A DNA stretch of 64,000 nucleotides. Origin: Asterochloris sp. CNOR1 (taxonomy: Eukaryota > Chlorophyta > Trebouxiophyceae > Trebouxiales > Trebouxiaceae). Positions 1 to 23,624 of this stretch are shown here, in pieces. The notes beneath the pieces were generated by a model, which saw only the letters and a list, made by a program, of their open reading frames with translations, was not told the origin of the DNA and did not search any database. The first letter of the stretch is position 1, and each line of letters starts with the position of its first letter. The position numbers and the translations under genes were made by a program. The stretch covers positions 2,696,498 to 2,760,497 of the forward strand of contig OZ017757.1 in NCBI GenBank assembly GCA_963969365.1, given 5' to 3'.

Positions 1-11268
<11,268 letters not shown>

Positions 11269-11995
11269 GCTGGCACTCACGATGGCGATACCGCAGGGCA
11301 CGAGGGTGCTTGCTCAGATACAGGCGATTACACTGATGCTCAAACTACGGTGCCTTCTCAGATTGCCGCTGCAATCAAGCCACGCTGCAGAACCTGTTTG
11401 CAGAGTGAAGCTGCTGTCTTTCTAGGTATTTGCCTTCCTTCTCAAAGCTTCTCAGAGCTGACCAATGATGTCATCATGGACATCATGTTGCTTCTAGTCA
11501 TTGGGTCGTCTTACAGGAAGCTGCTCTACCTCTGTCAGCACTTCAAAGTCACTGCATCTAAAGAGATATCGCCACGGCACAGCAAGGATGAGTCTGCAAG
11601 GATCTCTGGTGTACACCTTGCCTGAGCGCAGTACAGCTGCTGCAGCAGGCGTGATTGAGTGCGCGGCCACAGCCAAGAGCGTGCATTTGGGGGGTCAGAG
11701 GGACGGGTCCTCGAGAGGGCGAGGTTTGGTGCGTACTCACTGGGCATTCAGATGAGGATCTAGCGGGCTGTGCTGTCGCACTGCTGGCATGTGGCTGTAT
11801 CAAAATGACCATCACCTGAAAAGTCGCTCGGTTGTGCGGCACAAAAAAGACATGAAAGGTGTTGATCAATGAGAGAGGGAGGCTGCTGCAGCTCTGCTGC
11901 ATTGCACAAACCAAGACTTTGTGAGACTGAGTACCTGGCCGGGGAATGGGCCGGCTGTCCTGTCGAGTCGACCTTCGCTCCAGCTGTCTTGCTTC
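11269..11995. promoter_or_regulatory. Intergenic: CDC48 promoter and DUF3110-gene 3' region
   Basis: About 730 bp lie between the CDC48 start codon (minus strand) and the upstream gene's stop at 11996. It should hold the CDC48 promoter and 5' UTR and the 3' UTR of the DUF3110-like gene. TTACA at 11511-11515 and 11328-11332 reads TGTAA on the minus strand, the usual green-algal poly(A) signal, so either could end the upstream transcript. I see no convincing TATA box and no protein-coding exon. Confidence 0.4.
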
Positions 11996-14900
11996 TCAGA
12001 TGTCAAAGAGCCTCTCCAGGCGGCGCTTGGCCTGCTCCAGTTCCGACAGGTGTTCAGAGCCATAGGGGCCGGCATTGTTCTGCATGCTCCCCACCGAAGG
12101 GTCCTGCACGCCTGAAGGGCTGGTGTCGCCAATCATGCGCCACAGCCCATTCCTGCAAGACAGAAAGTGTGGTTTGCAGACTTACCAGAGAGCATAAGCT
12201 GCCTGGCTTGGAGGTCGTGGCAGGTGGCAGCGTCACTGAAGAGGCGGTGCACAGTTGCTACAGGCGGCACTGCTAGCTGCTGCAGTCTGTCTTGACTGCC
12301 CAGCCGTTGAGGCAGGTCTGTACAGGGGCAAAGGGTGCAGCAGCTGTGGGCAGTAACAGCCCGCCCATCTGGGCAGCCCCCTACCAGGTTGTGCTTCCTG
12401 GCAACCTAATTTCAAACCTTTGGAAAAAATCTCAGCAGCTGCAGGTGCCCACCTGAGCCGCAGGGAGCGCTCCCAGTCGGTCACACTCACATTGTAGTCT
12501 GGGGGGATGAAGTGGGTGCCAGCTGCCTCCAAGCGGCAGTTGTACCCATGGTCTTCACAAAACTCTCGGAGTTCGGCTGCACCGCAGATGGAGCGTTTTC
12601 AGGCTGAGAGCAGAGGGGTACAGGCCACACACTCTCTGCCTGCACCAGCCTGTGTGGATGCTGCAGCCTCTTGAGTGCTGAGGGTGCACACCTGGCTGGC
12701 CCGCAGCAGAACATGCGCAGCTGTCAGCCCAGAGGCAGTCACTGCACATGGTAACTGCATGTGCACCAGGAACTTGCCTTGTCAGAGGGACACCAATGCA
12801 GACTTGCACGCTGTGTGGCAAGCCTAGAGCAATACTTGGCTGTTAAACTGCAACCTCTCTCCACTGCTGTTGGCCTGGCAGCACAGCACCCCAGCTGGGC
12901 TTCTGGTGCCCTCCAGCAGGGTACCATGGCAGGCACTGTCAATGCATGCACCATCTGCAGAGGGGGCTGTACCTGGCGAGATGGGCACCACATCTGGCTT
13001 GTGGCTCATGGTGGCCTCCAGCAGGGTCGCATAGCGCTCTGCGTCCTGCAGGCACTCGAATGCCACGATGGTGTCTGTGGGCACCGTGTCATCGTCTGTG
13101 AGGGCACGCAGGGAGTAAATTCCCTCAGCATCTCCGCTGTCCACGCCAAACAGGATGACGTGCACCTGCAGGCAGAGGGTGGCAGAGTTGTACCTTTGGC
13201 AACACTGTGCACGCCTCAGAGAGGGTGGTGGTGATGTTTGGCAGATCTGTCTGGCCTGAGCGAGAAGCAGGGGAGCTTCCTCGCATCATTGCACCCCAGT
13301 GGCGCTGACACTGTTTGCGTCTCGCCTTGTTGTCTTGGCTTGTATTTCTGCCTATGCTGATGACGAGTGGTGGTGGTGAGTGGCAGTGCTGTCTGGCTTG
13401 AGTCAGCAGTGACTTTCACATTCCACTCTATAGAATATATGCTTTCCTGCATAGCAACCTTGTGGCCCTGCAGCAACGTGCACCAGCTTCTACTTTCTTA
13501 GGCTAATGTGCCTGTCTGAGTGAATGGACATTTGTGTACCGTCCCCTGCCATCAAGGCAGAAACCACCAAAATGATGCTGAGGATGCCTCATCCACCCAT
13601 GCCAGGACAACGTTGCGCTTTTCACGGCCGTAGTAAATGACTAAATCAGCTGTGCACGCTCATTGTCTTTTGGCTACACTACTGGAGAGTCCCTTTCAAG
13701 CGGTGCTGAGTGTCGTGACGGGCAACCCCTCTGGCAGACAACCAAGCCTGTCCCCTGGCTAAGTGCCGCTTTGCCGCCAGCAACAGCAACCAGCTTGCAG
13801 ACATACAGCAGACACTGCTGGCAGTAACGATGCAGGCACCTCCGCGAAACAGATTCAAGCAATGCAGCTGGCCCCCCTACACCACAGCAAAACAGCTCAC
13901 TGGACCCAGCTGTCCCAGGCAGCTCTCCCAGTGCGCTGAACCTGGCACAAAGGGAAGCCTACAACTAGCCTGCGGGAAGAACGCAACCACTGCCAACTGC
14001 AGCGCACCTCTGCCAGGCCGCTCCAGGGATCTGCATGAGGATTCAGGTTGTACTCTCCCAGCGGCCGCTGCTGGTGGCGCTGCCACCGCTCCACGCGCTG
14101 CAACTCGTTTGCATCCCCGCCTGGCGGAAAACTGGGGAACGGGGTGTACTGGTTGTCAGGGTGCTCAGGGTGGTCTGCAGCCACAGAGACCGGCGCTTCA
14201 GCACATCATGTCTGGTAGTGTGGGACCAATACCCCTCCCTTCTGTTGCCAGATCTGAAGTCTGTGCATGGCAGCGGCGACCCCTTGGCCAGCCAAGGGAG
14301 GGGCAGGGTACTGGCCACCTTCCCCTGGGCAGCTCAGGGCTCAGATCAGACCCCCACGCATTGGCTGCATGCCACCTGACGTGTCTCCCGCCTCTGTGGC
14401 TGCTTGAGTCCTGTCTGCGCTGCTGCTGTGCAGCTGACAGCCAGGCCTGCGCTTGCTCCCACTGACGTCAGCCCTGGCCAGACCATGACAGTGATAGTGA
14501 TATTGACTCGCAGCAGGTGCTCCTGATGGCGCTACCCTCAGAAACTCAGCAGAGCCAGCGAGCAGCTGAGTCCAGGCAGCAGCGCCATTCAGGCGTGGGG
14601 ATACTATGCTATTGTGCTAGGTAGCCTGCTGCCCAGCCTGCTGGGTCACGCCCCTAAAGCAACCTGCCGCTGGTCCATTGCTCCACCTTGCTTCGCCAGG
14701 CTTCAGACATCTGCTGAGACGCAGACTCCTCTCCTGAGACATGGGCACTTGCCTGCTGGAAGGTCCGAAGGCGTGTCAACAAAATCGAAGGTGCTCGTGC
14801 TATCCCAGGGCGCCTGCTGGGAATGTGGCAGCAGCTCTGGGCTGGCAAAACTGCTGTCGGACCTGGCATGCCGCTGCTTCTGCACAAATTTCTGCAGAGG

Positions 14901-15902
14901 CATCAGGGGCAGGTGAGTTACTGGCTGCCATTGCTGTGGAGAAGCCTGTAAGACTTTAGCAGCATCTGCCATCATACAGCAGCAATGCCCCAGGACACTG
15001 CCAGGCCCTCAGCAGCACCAAGTTCTTTAGACTGGCTGCGTCAACAGATGCGACCGCTACTGTGTGAGTCATCATCTAAGCAGACAGCTCAGCGAGAAGC
15101 AATGGTGGTGGTCGAAGCTTGTGCTTTGGGGATGGGAGGCGGCCATTGCTCACCCCCCACTCTCTGTCAACGTCCAGCTTGGCATGATGGTGCAGGCTGT
15201 CGCCGAGCCCGCCCCCGGTGCTGCTGTGCGCGCAGATCTGTGCAAAGGCGCGCTTGCGGCCATGAGGCGTCGCTCTTGAACCTGCAGGGAGTGCAATGCC
15301 GGGTTGTCAGCTCTGCTGGACTCAGATTGACAACCTTGAATGGAGCACGAACTCTGACTTTCAACATCCCTTGATCGACTCCGTAACTAGATGACACCTG
15401 CACCTTGCAGCTGTGCTTGTAAGGATGAAGCAGGGCTGCATATTGCTTGCACAGTGAACAAGGACAGAGCTGCATGAAGTTCTGTTAGACAACTTTGCCA
15501 GGACTGTCAACGAGCGCAGCAGGATGTCAAGGACAGCTAACCAAGGCTGCTGCCATGCAAGAGCAACCAGAGTGACCGACCCCCATCCGGTGAGATATTG
15601 GCCTGAGCAAGAAAGCGCAGGATGTTCGAGAGGGCCCCCTGCCGACATCCGAGGCGCTGGCACCAGCTCCTTGTAGCCCCTGGTGAATGCCTGGCAGAAA
15701 GCAGCTCACCCTGCCAGCAACCGCACCCCCCTCGACAGAGAAGCCAGTCTGCAGCCGCTTATGGCCGCTGCAGTCCTCTGGCACCCAATGCTGGTGCAGC
15801 CTCACCTTCCCAGCGATGGCCGTCCTCCCAGCCAAAAGTGAGGCTGCTCCAGGTGTGGGTCTTGAACCCCTGAATCCGATGGTCAGGCACCTGCGGCAGC
15901 AT
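11996..15902 (-). CDS. DUF3110-like protein with long N-terminal extension
   Basis: Seven exons (minus order): 15806-15902, 15154-15281, 14753-14891, 14008-14174, 12973-13165, 12453-12576, 11996-12152. They sum to 1005 nt, giving 334 residues. Roughly residues 178-280 resemble the DUF3110 family of cyanobacteria and plastids: VHVILFGVDSGDAEGIYSL, then an acidic stretch, FECLQDAERYATLLEA, and EFCEDHGYNCRLE. Function in that family is unknown to me. The first half is Trp-, His- and Arg-rich and I do not recognise it. The intron after exon 14753-14891 begins with gcaagt, so it would be a GC-AG intron; phases require it. The start is the first in-frame ATG; an in-frame stop lies just upstream, and there is no obvious transit peptide, so an upstream exon is possible. 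The gene is divergent from the MSI4-like gene about 200 bp away. Exon chain is well supported; family call is from memory. Confidence 0.72.
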
Positions 15903-16102
15903 CCTGGTGGTGCACTGCTGCCGGGAGTTAGTAGCAACACGCAATCCCACTCCCCTTCTGGTCAGTCAAGGTTTTAAAGACGATCCTCAAAGCTAGGCTC
16001 CCTTTTGCAGCTCATGCAGCTACTCATTGTAACTTGAAAACACACAATCACCCTTCAGGATAACTGTGGTGGTCACTGAGGGGCAATTTGGCTTGGAGGA
16101 TC
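15903..16102. promoter_or_regulatory. Divergent (bidirectional) promoter region
   Basis: Only 200 bp separate the two divergent start codons at 15902 (minus) and 16103 (plus). Both core promoters and 5' UTRs must fit here unless there are upstream non-coding exons. I see no clear TATA box or repeated operator. Confidence 0.5.
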
Positions 16103-19100
16103 ATGGCTGATGAAGAAGCAGCTGCTGCTGCCAAGGTGGAGCTCGAGCAGTACAACAAGTAAGCATGGTGCCTGAGCTCATGCAGGCACTGGCATGAGAC
16201 CGCCCATGACTGGTTTCACATGATCTTGAGTCGCCCCCTGTGGTGCAGGTGGAAGCTGCTCATCCCCTACCTCTATGACTGGTTTGCCAACCACAACCTG
16301 ACCTGGCCCAGCCAGTGCTGCAGGTCAGCGGCAATGGCAGCATGCATCGCCAGTTGCTGCAAACAGCACTTCAGCTGGCAATGCTCATCCAGTGCTGTAT
16401 CTCCAGCGCGGGCTGACGTTTCAGGGGTGCTGCCTTGCGCCAAAGTGCCGTCCCTGCTGCTTCTTATCTGGCGTCAGGTCAGCGGCCTGCTCTGCTTGTG
16501 AGCTTTGAGCATACCTGCCTGCTGCCTGCAGATGGGGCAGCGTGATTGAGGAGCAGAGCTACAAGCGCACCCAGCGCCTGTACCTCTCAGAGCAGGTGCA
16601 AGGAAAGGCTGGAGCATTGCTGGGAGCTAGCTGGCTGTTACTCAGGCAGCTGCTTCCAGGCGCACTTGAAATGCCTGAAGGCTTGCGCAAAATGTGCACT
16701 ACAGAAGCTGCCTGCATGGGCAGCAAGGTCCTGAACACCCTGCACTGGGAAGAGGTCGTCTGCGCCTGAACCCTTGTCTCTCTGGTGCTGTGCAGACTGA
16801 CGGAGGCGAGCCCAACAAGCTGGTTGTCCTTAATGCCACAATTGTCAAGGTATGGCTACCTTCCCTATCGGGCTTCCAGGCATACAGTCCACATTGCTTT
16901 GCCAGACAAGATTGGCACAGGCCAATTGAGCACGGTCAGTGCGGGGCAACCAGGTCTTCCCATCTATCATAGATGGGGACGAAGGCCCTCATGTCTGCCT
17001 GTGCAGCCAGCAGCGTGCTGTGCCTGCCTTGTCACCAAAGCGTGCTGTGAACAAGCAACCCACGTTGGGTGTGCGCCCTGCAACACCAAGCTTGGCACAG
17101 TCCCTCGCAGCTGGGCCCATTGTAGCACCACCACTAGCTCATCAAATTTCAGCTTGGCCTTGCTGAAGCAGCCGAGCTTCCAAGCGTTGCATCATCAAAT
17201 GCGCCCAGGCCGCTGTTCAGCAGCCGAGCTTCTGAGCCTCTTGATATGATTGAGCTTTGCATGATCCTGAGCTTGCAAGCTGCTGCAGTGTCGGTCAAGA
17301 CCATGCTGCCTTCTTCATTGTGTGCACAGCTCCCATAGAGTGCAACGTGTTCTCAAGATTGCGCCTGCTTGCTTGCAGCCGCGAGTAGCCTCTGCCGAGG
17401 TCATTGCCAAGTTCAACCCAGCTGGCAAGCACCCGTCCATCAAACCCTTCAAGACCATCTACCACCCTGGGGAGGTGCGCACCTGCTGCAGATCCCAGCC
17501 AGCTTAGGCTGCCTCCTTAGTGCATGCACCCAGCACGCCTGGTGTCTCCTGATGGACTTGAGAAGCAGCTGCCTGTGACAAGATTCTGTGTACCGTAAGC
17601 TAGTCTCTGCCGCCAGCATGGAGCAGCATTGAGCAATGAGAACACCAGCATGTTGCAACCGGACAGGATTGCACCTTTTTTGCTCACCTGTGGTCGCTGT
17701 TCACTGCTCCTTCCTGTGAGATGGATAATCAGGCTTGGTTGTTTCAAGTCAACAAGGTTTGGGCGGCAACTCTCAAGGCTGTGTGGTCAATGTCCTCCCC
17801 ATCCGCCTCCCATGGCTGATTGTGTTGCGTCCTGCAGGTCAACAAGATCCGGGAGTGCCCCCAGGAGCCCAGCGTGCTGGTGACCCACACAGACGCCCCC
17901 GAGCTGTACGTGTGGAGCACAGAGCGCCAACACAACAGGCTGGGCGACACGGTGAGCAAGCAGGGCTGTGTGCCTCACGCGGCAACCATACCTCCTTCAG
18001 CACAGGATGTTTCATCGGGTTTGCGTGAGGCCCTGCTGGAGTAGGTGCACCCTGGAGGACGTTCAGCTTTTTAGGCTAGGCAAGGCCTGCCAGGCGACGA
18101 ACCCATGCCAGGATGTGCTTCCGTCCTGCGCGCCTGGCTTGACTCCAACAGAACATAAGGGTCTAAGTAACATGTGCAAGGCCTTGCTGGAGCATCCTGC
18201 AGTCTGTCCAGCTTCTACGGCCGTGCCAGCCCTGCAGGGCGATTCATCCACCTCAAGCTGTCTTCTCTTGCCCTGTGAAGCCCACAGGAGAGCTTAGCTG
18301 TGAGCCCTACAGCCCTGACAACACCGCACCGGCACCTTGCACACTGTTTTGCACCTTGCCATTCCTGGGCTCCAGGGCTCCCTGAACACTGGCAGGCAGG
18401 CCTCCTCACTCTCAACGAAATCAAATATTGATGACAGTCAAATCATTGCTGTATGTGCCTGCAGGACAAGGCGCCCAGCAAGCCGGACCTGGTGCTGGCA
18501 GGGCATGAGGACGTTGCACCCTTTGCCCTGGGGACCTGCCAGCCAGAGCCGTTGGTGGCCAGTGGGGGCAAGGACACAAACGTGAGCGCCACCACCGGCC
18601 TCAGCCGACACGCCTGTTGTGGCCTGGCAGTCAGTGTTGTCTTGCATGTGCAGCGCGGTGGCTGGTGCAGCTTGGCTGTGGGGCCAGGGTGCCACTCGTG
18701 AGCACAGGGCGTGCCACCGCCAGCACCTGCAATGGGTCCTGCTGGCCTGCCCTGAGTGGGTGATCCAGTGGTCTAGTGCATGCTGCAGCCCTGCTGGCTC
18801 CTGCCTTGTCATGGTAGAGTGGCTGTGGCACTCTGCCAGCAGGGGAGCTTTCATGCTGGGGCTGTGAGGTCAGCCGCCCTGCGCATGTCCAGAAGCCCAC
18901 GTAGTACCTGGCTGGCAGTTTCTTCTGCTGCCGCTGTCATGTTACAGGGGGTGTGGTAAATGTGTTGCATTGCAACACGCGCAGAGAGTCAGCAGCCAGT
19001 CCCTGGCAGGAGGCACCAGCTTCGGGCGCACTCTGTCGTGGAGTGCGCGGCAGCCAACCTGGGTCCGACACTGCCCTCCAGTGCTGCTTTGCCATTCCCA

Positions 19101-22100
19101 TGTTTAAAAACACTCATTTGGAGCGTGACCGTATAGTCTGGGGGGTTGCCATGTCTGATACGACAGCCAGCCTGGCGTGTGCTGCAACCCCCCATCCTTG
19201 GCTGCTTGAACGGGAACTGTTTCCGTTGCCTGCAGGTGCTGCTGTGGAGCTTGAGCAGCTTGGATCTGCTGAAGTTTTCCACATGCCCAATTTGCGGGAG
19301 CAAGATCCTTGCTGCTCCCTGCAGATGCTGCTGCAGAGCCTAGCAGCAAACTTCAACCCAACATGCAGCAATCACTGCGAACCAACCACTTGTGTTGCTG
19401 GCATTGCAGGTGCTGCTGTGGAGCCTGGGCGACCACGTCTCCACCCTGGCAGACGGCACTGCGGGCTCCTTTGACGGCGTGGAGACCCGAGTCGCAGCAC
19501 GCACCGTTCTCAAGGTCAGCATCAGGGACCTGCTGTGCGTTGTGCTCCTCATTATTTGTTTAGCTGAGATGGCTGCAGCCCTGTCGCTGGGGGTGAAAAA
19601 GACCTCGCCTTTTGGGATACAACCAGGGCTGCGCTTACCCTCTGGCGTGTCCTGCACCGCAGGGGGATAGTAACAAAAGGGGGACGTTTCAAATAGCCGC
19701 ACAGTTCCTCTGGGCAGCTCATTCATACTGCTGCTCATGCTTACCTACCTGTGCAGAGGCATGGCACCACCTGGGACACCGTGCATGTTTGCTTGCCACC
19801 CATGCCGCGCTCGCCCTGTCACTGCTTCAATGCGATCGCCTGCTGCCTGTGCAGGGGCACAGCAACACATCAGGGGATGTTTTGTGTCAGCCTGGCATCA
19901 TGCTGCTCTTGCCCTGTCACTGCTCCAATGCAGTCGCCCACTGCCTGTGCAGGGGCACAGCAACACTGTGGAGGATGTCGTGTTCCAGCCTGGAAGCGCT
20001 GCCGAGCTGGCCTCTGTGGCGGACGACTCAGCCCTCCTGCTGTGGGACACGCGCTCAGGGACAGGCCCCGTCCTCCGGGTGGCTGATGCCCACGGCACAG
20101 GGGACGCAGGTCCCCTGGACCTGCATGTGGTCGACTGGAATCCTCTGCGGCCAGAGCTGCTTGCCACTGGTGGGACACTGGTGGTGAAGGCTGTGAGTTG
20201 TGAAAGTGGAACCCTCCGCGGTCTGAGCTTTTCGCCACGAGGTTCATGCCGTAGGACCGCCAGATCTGAAGGGGGCAGATCTGAAGGCGTCACACCAGTC
20301 TCTCACGCCAACACTCATCGCAGCTGTCAGCCACTGGTGTGTGGGGTGGTGGTGGTGGTGGCAAAGTTTCAGAGTCCATGGTCAGTCATGTTCACGGCAG
20401 CTCAGGCACCTCAACCTGTGAGCTTCGTCCTCAGGTGGAGTCCATGCTGTGAATGTCTCTGCCAGCGTGAACCTCTGCCGACTACAGGCGCCTCTGACGG
20501 CAGCGTGCGCGTGTGGGACCGGCGGCGAATGGGTGGTGTGGGGGCGCAGTCGCTGCATTCCTTCGGCCTGCACACGGGCGCTGTCATGAGGGTGGAGTGG
20601 TCCCCCCAGGTGGGCAGCGCTCTGCAGTCCCAGCATCCCTTCTGGGCTTTGCTACCTGCCATGGCTGTGGCCTGCATTGCGGCGGCGTGGTGAGGGTGGA
20701 GAAGTCATCTCTGGCGGGCGAGCACTGTGTCTGTGCACATCTGCTTGCTGCATCTGTGGCCTGCATGGGGGGGGGGGCGTGTCCAGAGTTGGAAGGTCAC
20801 TTCCCAAGTCCATAACGCGGCTTTTGCAGCATCGTTGCTGTGCTGCTTGCTGCCTTCGTGGCCTGCACAGGGGCGGCAACGTGAGAGGTGAGGGGCCACC
20901 TCTGGCGGGCCTCACTCTGCATTTCAAGCACTGTCGCTGGGGTTTCTGCATGCCCCACTGTCTGGCGCAACAGCTGTTGCCTGCACCTTGGCCGACCAGG
21001 CCCCACAGCTGTCTGCACTGTACTGCAGAACGCCTCGGTACTGGCCAGCGGGGGTGACGATCGGCGCATCGCCATCTGGGACCTGGACCGAGCAGCGTCA
21101 GAGCCCCCGGCTGGCCTGGCCGCCTCGCCTGAGAGCAGCCCCCACAAGCACAGGCATCCCCCGCAGCTGCTGATGCAGCATGTGGGGCATCGGGCGCCGG
21201 TAAGTGAACAGCAGCAGCGCTGTCACCATTGTCACAAGCGCAGGCCTCCCCCTCAGCTGCTGCTGCAGCATGTGGGGCACGACTGCCGGTGAGTGCACAG
21301 CAGGAAGTCATCTGGCTTAGGCAGTCTTCCACATTGTGGATGACCACTCTCTGACAACGCAGCGTGACAGTCAAGCCACAGCGTGATGGCATGCTGCCCA
21401 GGACTGCAGGCTGGTCAAAGACGCACAGCCCCTGCCACACGAGCTTGCAGTGACCCCAAGATGGTGTCACACTGTGCAGCCAATCGGTGTGTGCTCTGCC
21501 TGCAGACCACGGACTTCCAGGGAATCACTAGGATCCCTGACCTTTGAAGTGCGGTGGCCTCCCAAACACCATTCACGCTGTGCAGCCAGCTCAGCTCATT
21601 TTGCCCTGCCTGCAGATAGTGGACTTCCAGTGGAACCCCCACGACCCCTGGACCTTCATGAGCGTGTCTGACGATGTGGGCGCCGGCCTGGGGGGCGGCA
21701 CCCTGCAGCTCTGGCGCGTCAACGACTTCCTGTACCGCCCTGAGCATGAGGTGCTGCAGGAGCTGGAGGAACACAGGTGGGCGACCGACCAACAGCAGGC
21801 GCATCGCATACAGAGTGGTTGGGGGTGGCAGTACTGGAAAGACATGCTGCCGGAGCATAGTTAATGCAAATCACTCTCATCCAGAATGCTGGGCTTGGCA
21901 GATGCCAGCTCCCCCAGATCAGCAGTGAAGGCACAGGAGGCAGCAGTCTGCCAGAGAGAAGCACTCAACAGGGTTCTGCATGGTGTGCTGCAGGGAGTCC
22001 CTGATCACGGGGGCAGAGCCCAGCTCCCCCAAGTCAGCAGTGAGGGCGCAGGAGGTGACGGTCAGGGCTGAGGCCCCCGCAGCCGCATCCACAGGGCCGG

Positions 22101-22165
22101 CAGAGGGTGCAGGTCAGCAGTCACTGGGGCTGCACCTGGTCATGGTTCTGGTCTGCAAGACATAG
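16103..22165 (+). CDS. MSI4-like: MSI4/FVE-type WD40 histone-binding protein (RBBP4/7 family)
   Basis: A WD40 histone chaperone; relatives serve in CAF-1, PRC2 and histone deacetylase complexes. Exons: 16103-16158, 16249-16323, 16532-16595, 16796-16849, 17379-17474, 17838-17951, 18465-18581, 19410-19514, 19953-20169, 20488-20609, 21029-21199, 21616-21776, 21994-22165. The total of 1524 nt gives 507 residues. The N-terminal histone-binding helix has WKLLIPYLYDWFANHNLTWP, as in RBBP4/MSI. It is followed by LYLSEQTDG, FKTIYHPGEVNKIRE and WD-type blades (LVASGGKD, SVADDSALLLWDTR, GASDGSVRVWDRR, LASGGDDRRIAIWD, VSVSDDVGAGLGGGTLQLWR). The GGGTLQ insert and overall spacing match MSI4/FVE better than MSI1. 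The C-terminus is uncertain: a GT donor at 22113 could instead join an open block at 22357-22550, also in phase (554 residues). Several introns hold copies of exon edges. Confidence 0.92.
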
Positions 22166-22356
22166 TTGGAACAAGGGAGTGTGCCTTCTGGGCGTTGGCT
22201 TGCTTGGCTGTGGTCCTGTTCAGCTGCCTGTGACTTGCAGCACCCCCACTCCTCGTAGGTGGCTTGCCACCTCTGATGGGTCCTAGAATGGAGTACAGGC
22301 TGTGAGCAAGCACCAGGTGCTGTGCCAACCGCCCCCCTCACCATTGTATGCTTAAG

Positions 22357-22550
22357 GCCGGCTGTATGCTGTGCTGGGCCTCAGGCTGCGGTGCAAGGCG
22401 CACTTGTCCCTGGGCGGACGCCTGAGCCGGGCAAAGCTGTACTGCTCCAGCGGAGGGCCCCGCACTTTGGCGCCCCTGCGATCAGTCATGCCGCAGCTGC
22501 CTGATGCCGGCCAGTCTGTGCTGCTGCAGCAGATGGCCACCCGGCAGTGA
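22357..22550 (+). other. Open exon-like block, possible alternative last exon of the MSI4-like gene
   Basis: It is open in one frame from an AG at 22356 to TGA at 22548-22550. The phase fits splicing from a gtcagc donor after 22112. Translated, it starts GRLYAVLGLRLRCK and ends QQMATRQ. It does not resemble the end of known MSI4 proteins, and the acceptor (cttaag) is weak. It may instead be 3' UTR. Confidence 0.3.
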
Positions 22551-23624
22551 GGCCCGTGTCGGTCGGACCTGAGGCCGTCAGCTCCCACCAGCCGGCTCAG
22601 ACAGCCGCCAGCCACGCCAATGGGGCCGCCCAGGGCGGGGTGCACTCCCAGCTGCTGCCGCCCCTGCCACGCACACTTGCCCCTGGACCAGATACCGAGA
22701 TGGCTGGTCCCCCTGGCAGCTGACCTCGGAGGTGGGATCAGCTGACTGGGCGCACAGCACGGCATCCCATGATAGACACAGAGGTGCATGCTGATGCCCC
22801 CGGGCCCCGCAGAAACAGCTGCCATCTGCTTAGCAGGCACCAAGCATGCAGATGAATATCCCAGATGCTACTAATCCCCAGGGACAGCGGCCCTCTGCAA
22901 TGACTTCTGCCTTAGGCAGACATCCTCTGCCCGCTGCCCATTCTGAACATCTTGACAGACAGTTGCAGTTCAATTGTCCAAATGCCTGGCCCCCTGACAG
23001 ATGTAGCTAATCAGCATGATGCTGGGCAGCCGCACAACTCATATGGAGTTCTTACAGGCTGCTCAAACTGGATGTCATCTACTTTCTCAAGTGCCTCCAT
23101 GATAGGCAACTATGTCACATAGTGCTGCTACCCTTTGACTTCCGCCAGCTGCAAGAGCTGTTGTGAGGAGCTTTTGCAGCCTTTCTGGAATCCATTCAGG
23201 ATGAAGCTGAGGGCTGTCGGTCCTGATCAGGTCCTCCGTGCTACAGGCACTGAGGGCACAGCTTGCTGCTGTGTTGTGCAATGAGACGCATGGGGTGAGA
23301 TGACAAGGTGCAGGACTTCTGAGCGCCACCTGCCCACAGCTGGCCTGCTGATTGCTGTCGATGCTGGGTGTCTGTTGATGGCAGAAGCACTGCCATTGCT
23401 GCATCTGGCAGATATAGCTGTTGCATCTGTCAGCAAGAATGTAAAAGCAGGCACCACAGCCTCACACAAGGGATACACCTGCTGAGCGGCCTGCTTCTTA
23501 CTGCCTCGCTCTGTTGTTTTAGGTGGGCTGTAAATTGTCAAGCGCCACATCAGACATCAAACTGATGCTAGGTTCAGTGCCCAAGAATGCAAGTGACGAG
23601 AAGTGATCTTCACTGCAAGATTGC
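22551..23624. other. Intergenic stretch without recognisable gene
   Basis: About 1.07 kb lies between the MSI4-like gene and the PDZ gene. I find no exon chain on either strand. TGTAA at 23529-23533 could be a distal poly(A) signal for the upstream gene, and the last ~100 bp must carry the PDZ gene's promoter or 5' UTR. Confidence 0.4.

Noticed and set aside
15527-15940. Minus-strand 137-codon ORF
   Set aside because: The adjacent frame (exon 15806-15902) joins in phase with the next six exons; this ORF does not.
19737-20693. Single long plus-strand ORF (318 codons)
   Set aside because: It contains the real WD40 exon 19953-20169 but reads through its introns; the spliced chain matches MSI4 and this ORF does not.
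20652-21470. Long minus-strand ORF (272 codons)
   Set aside because: Antisense to exons and introns of the MSI4-like gene; Cys/Arg/Pro-rich without domain features.
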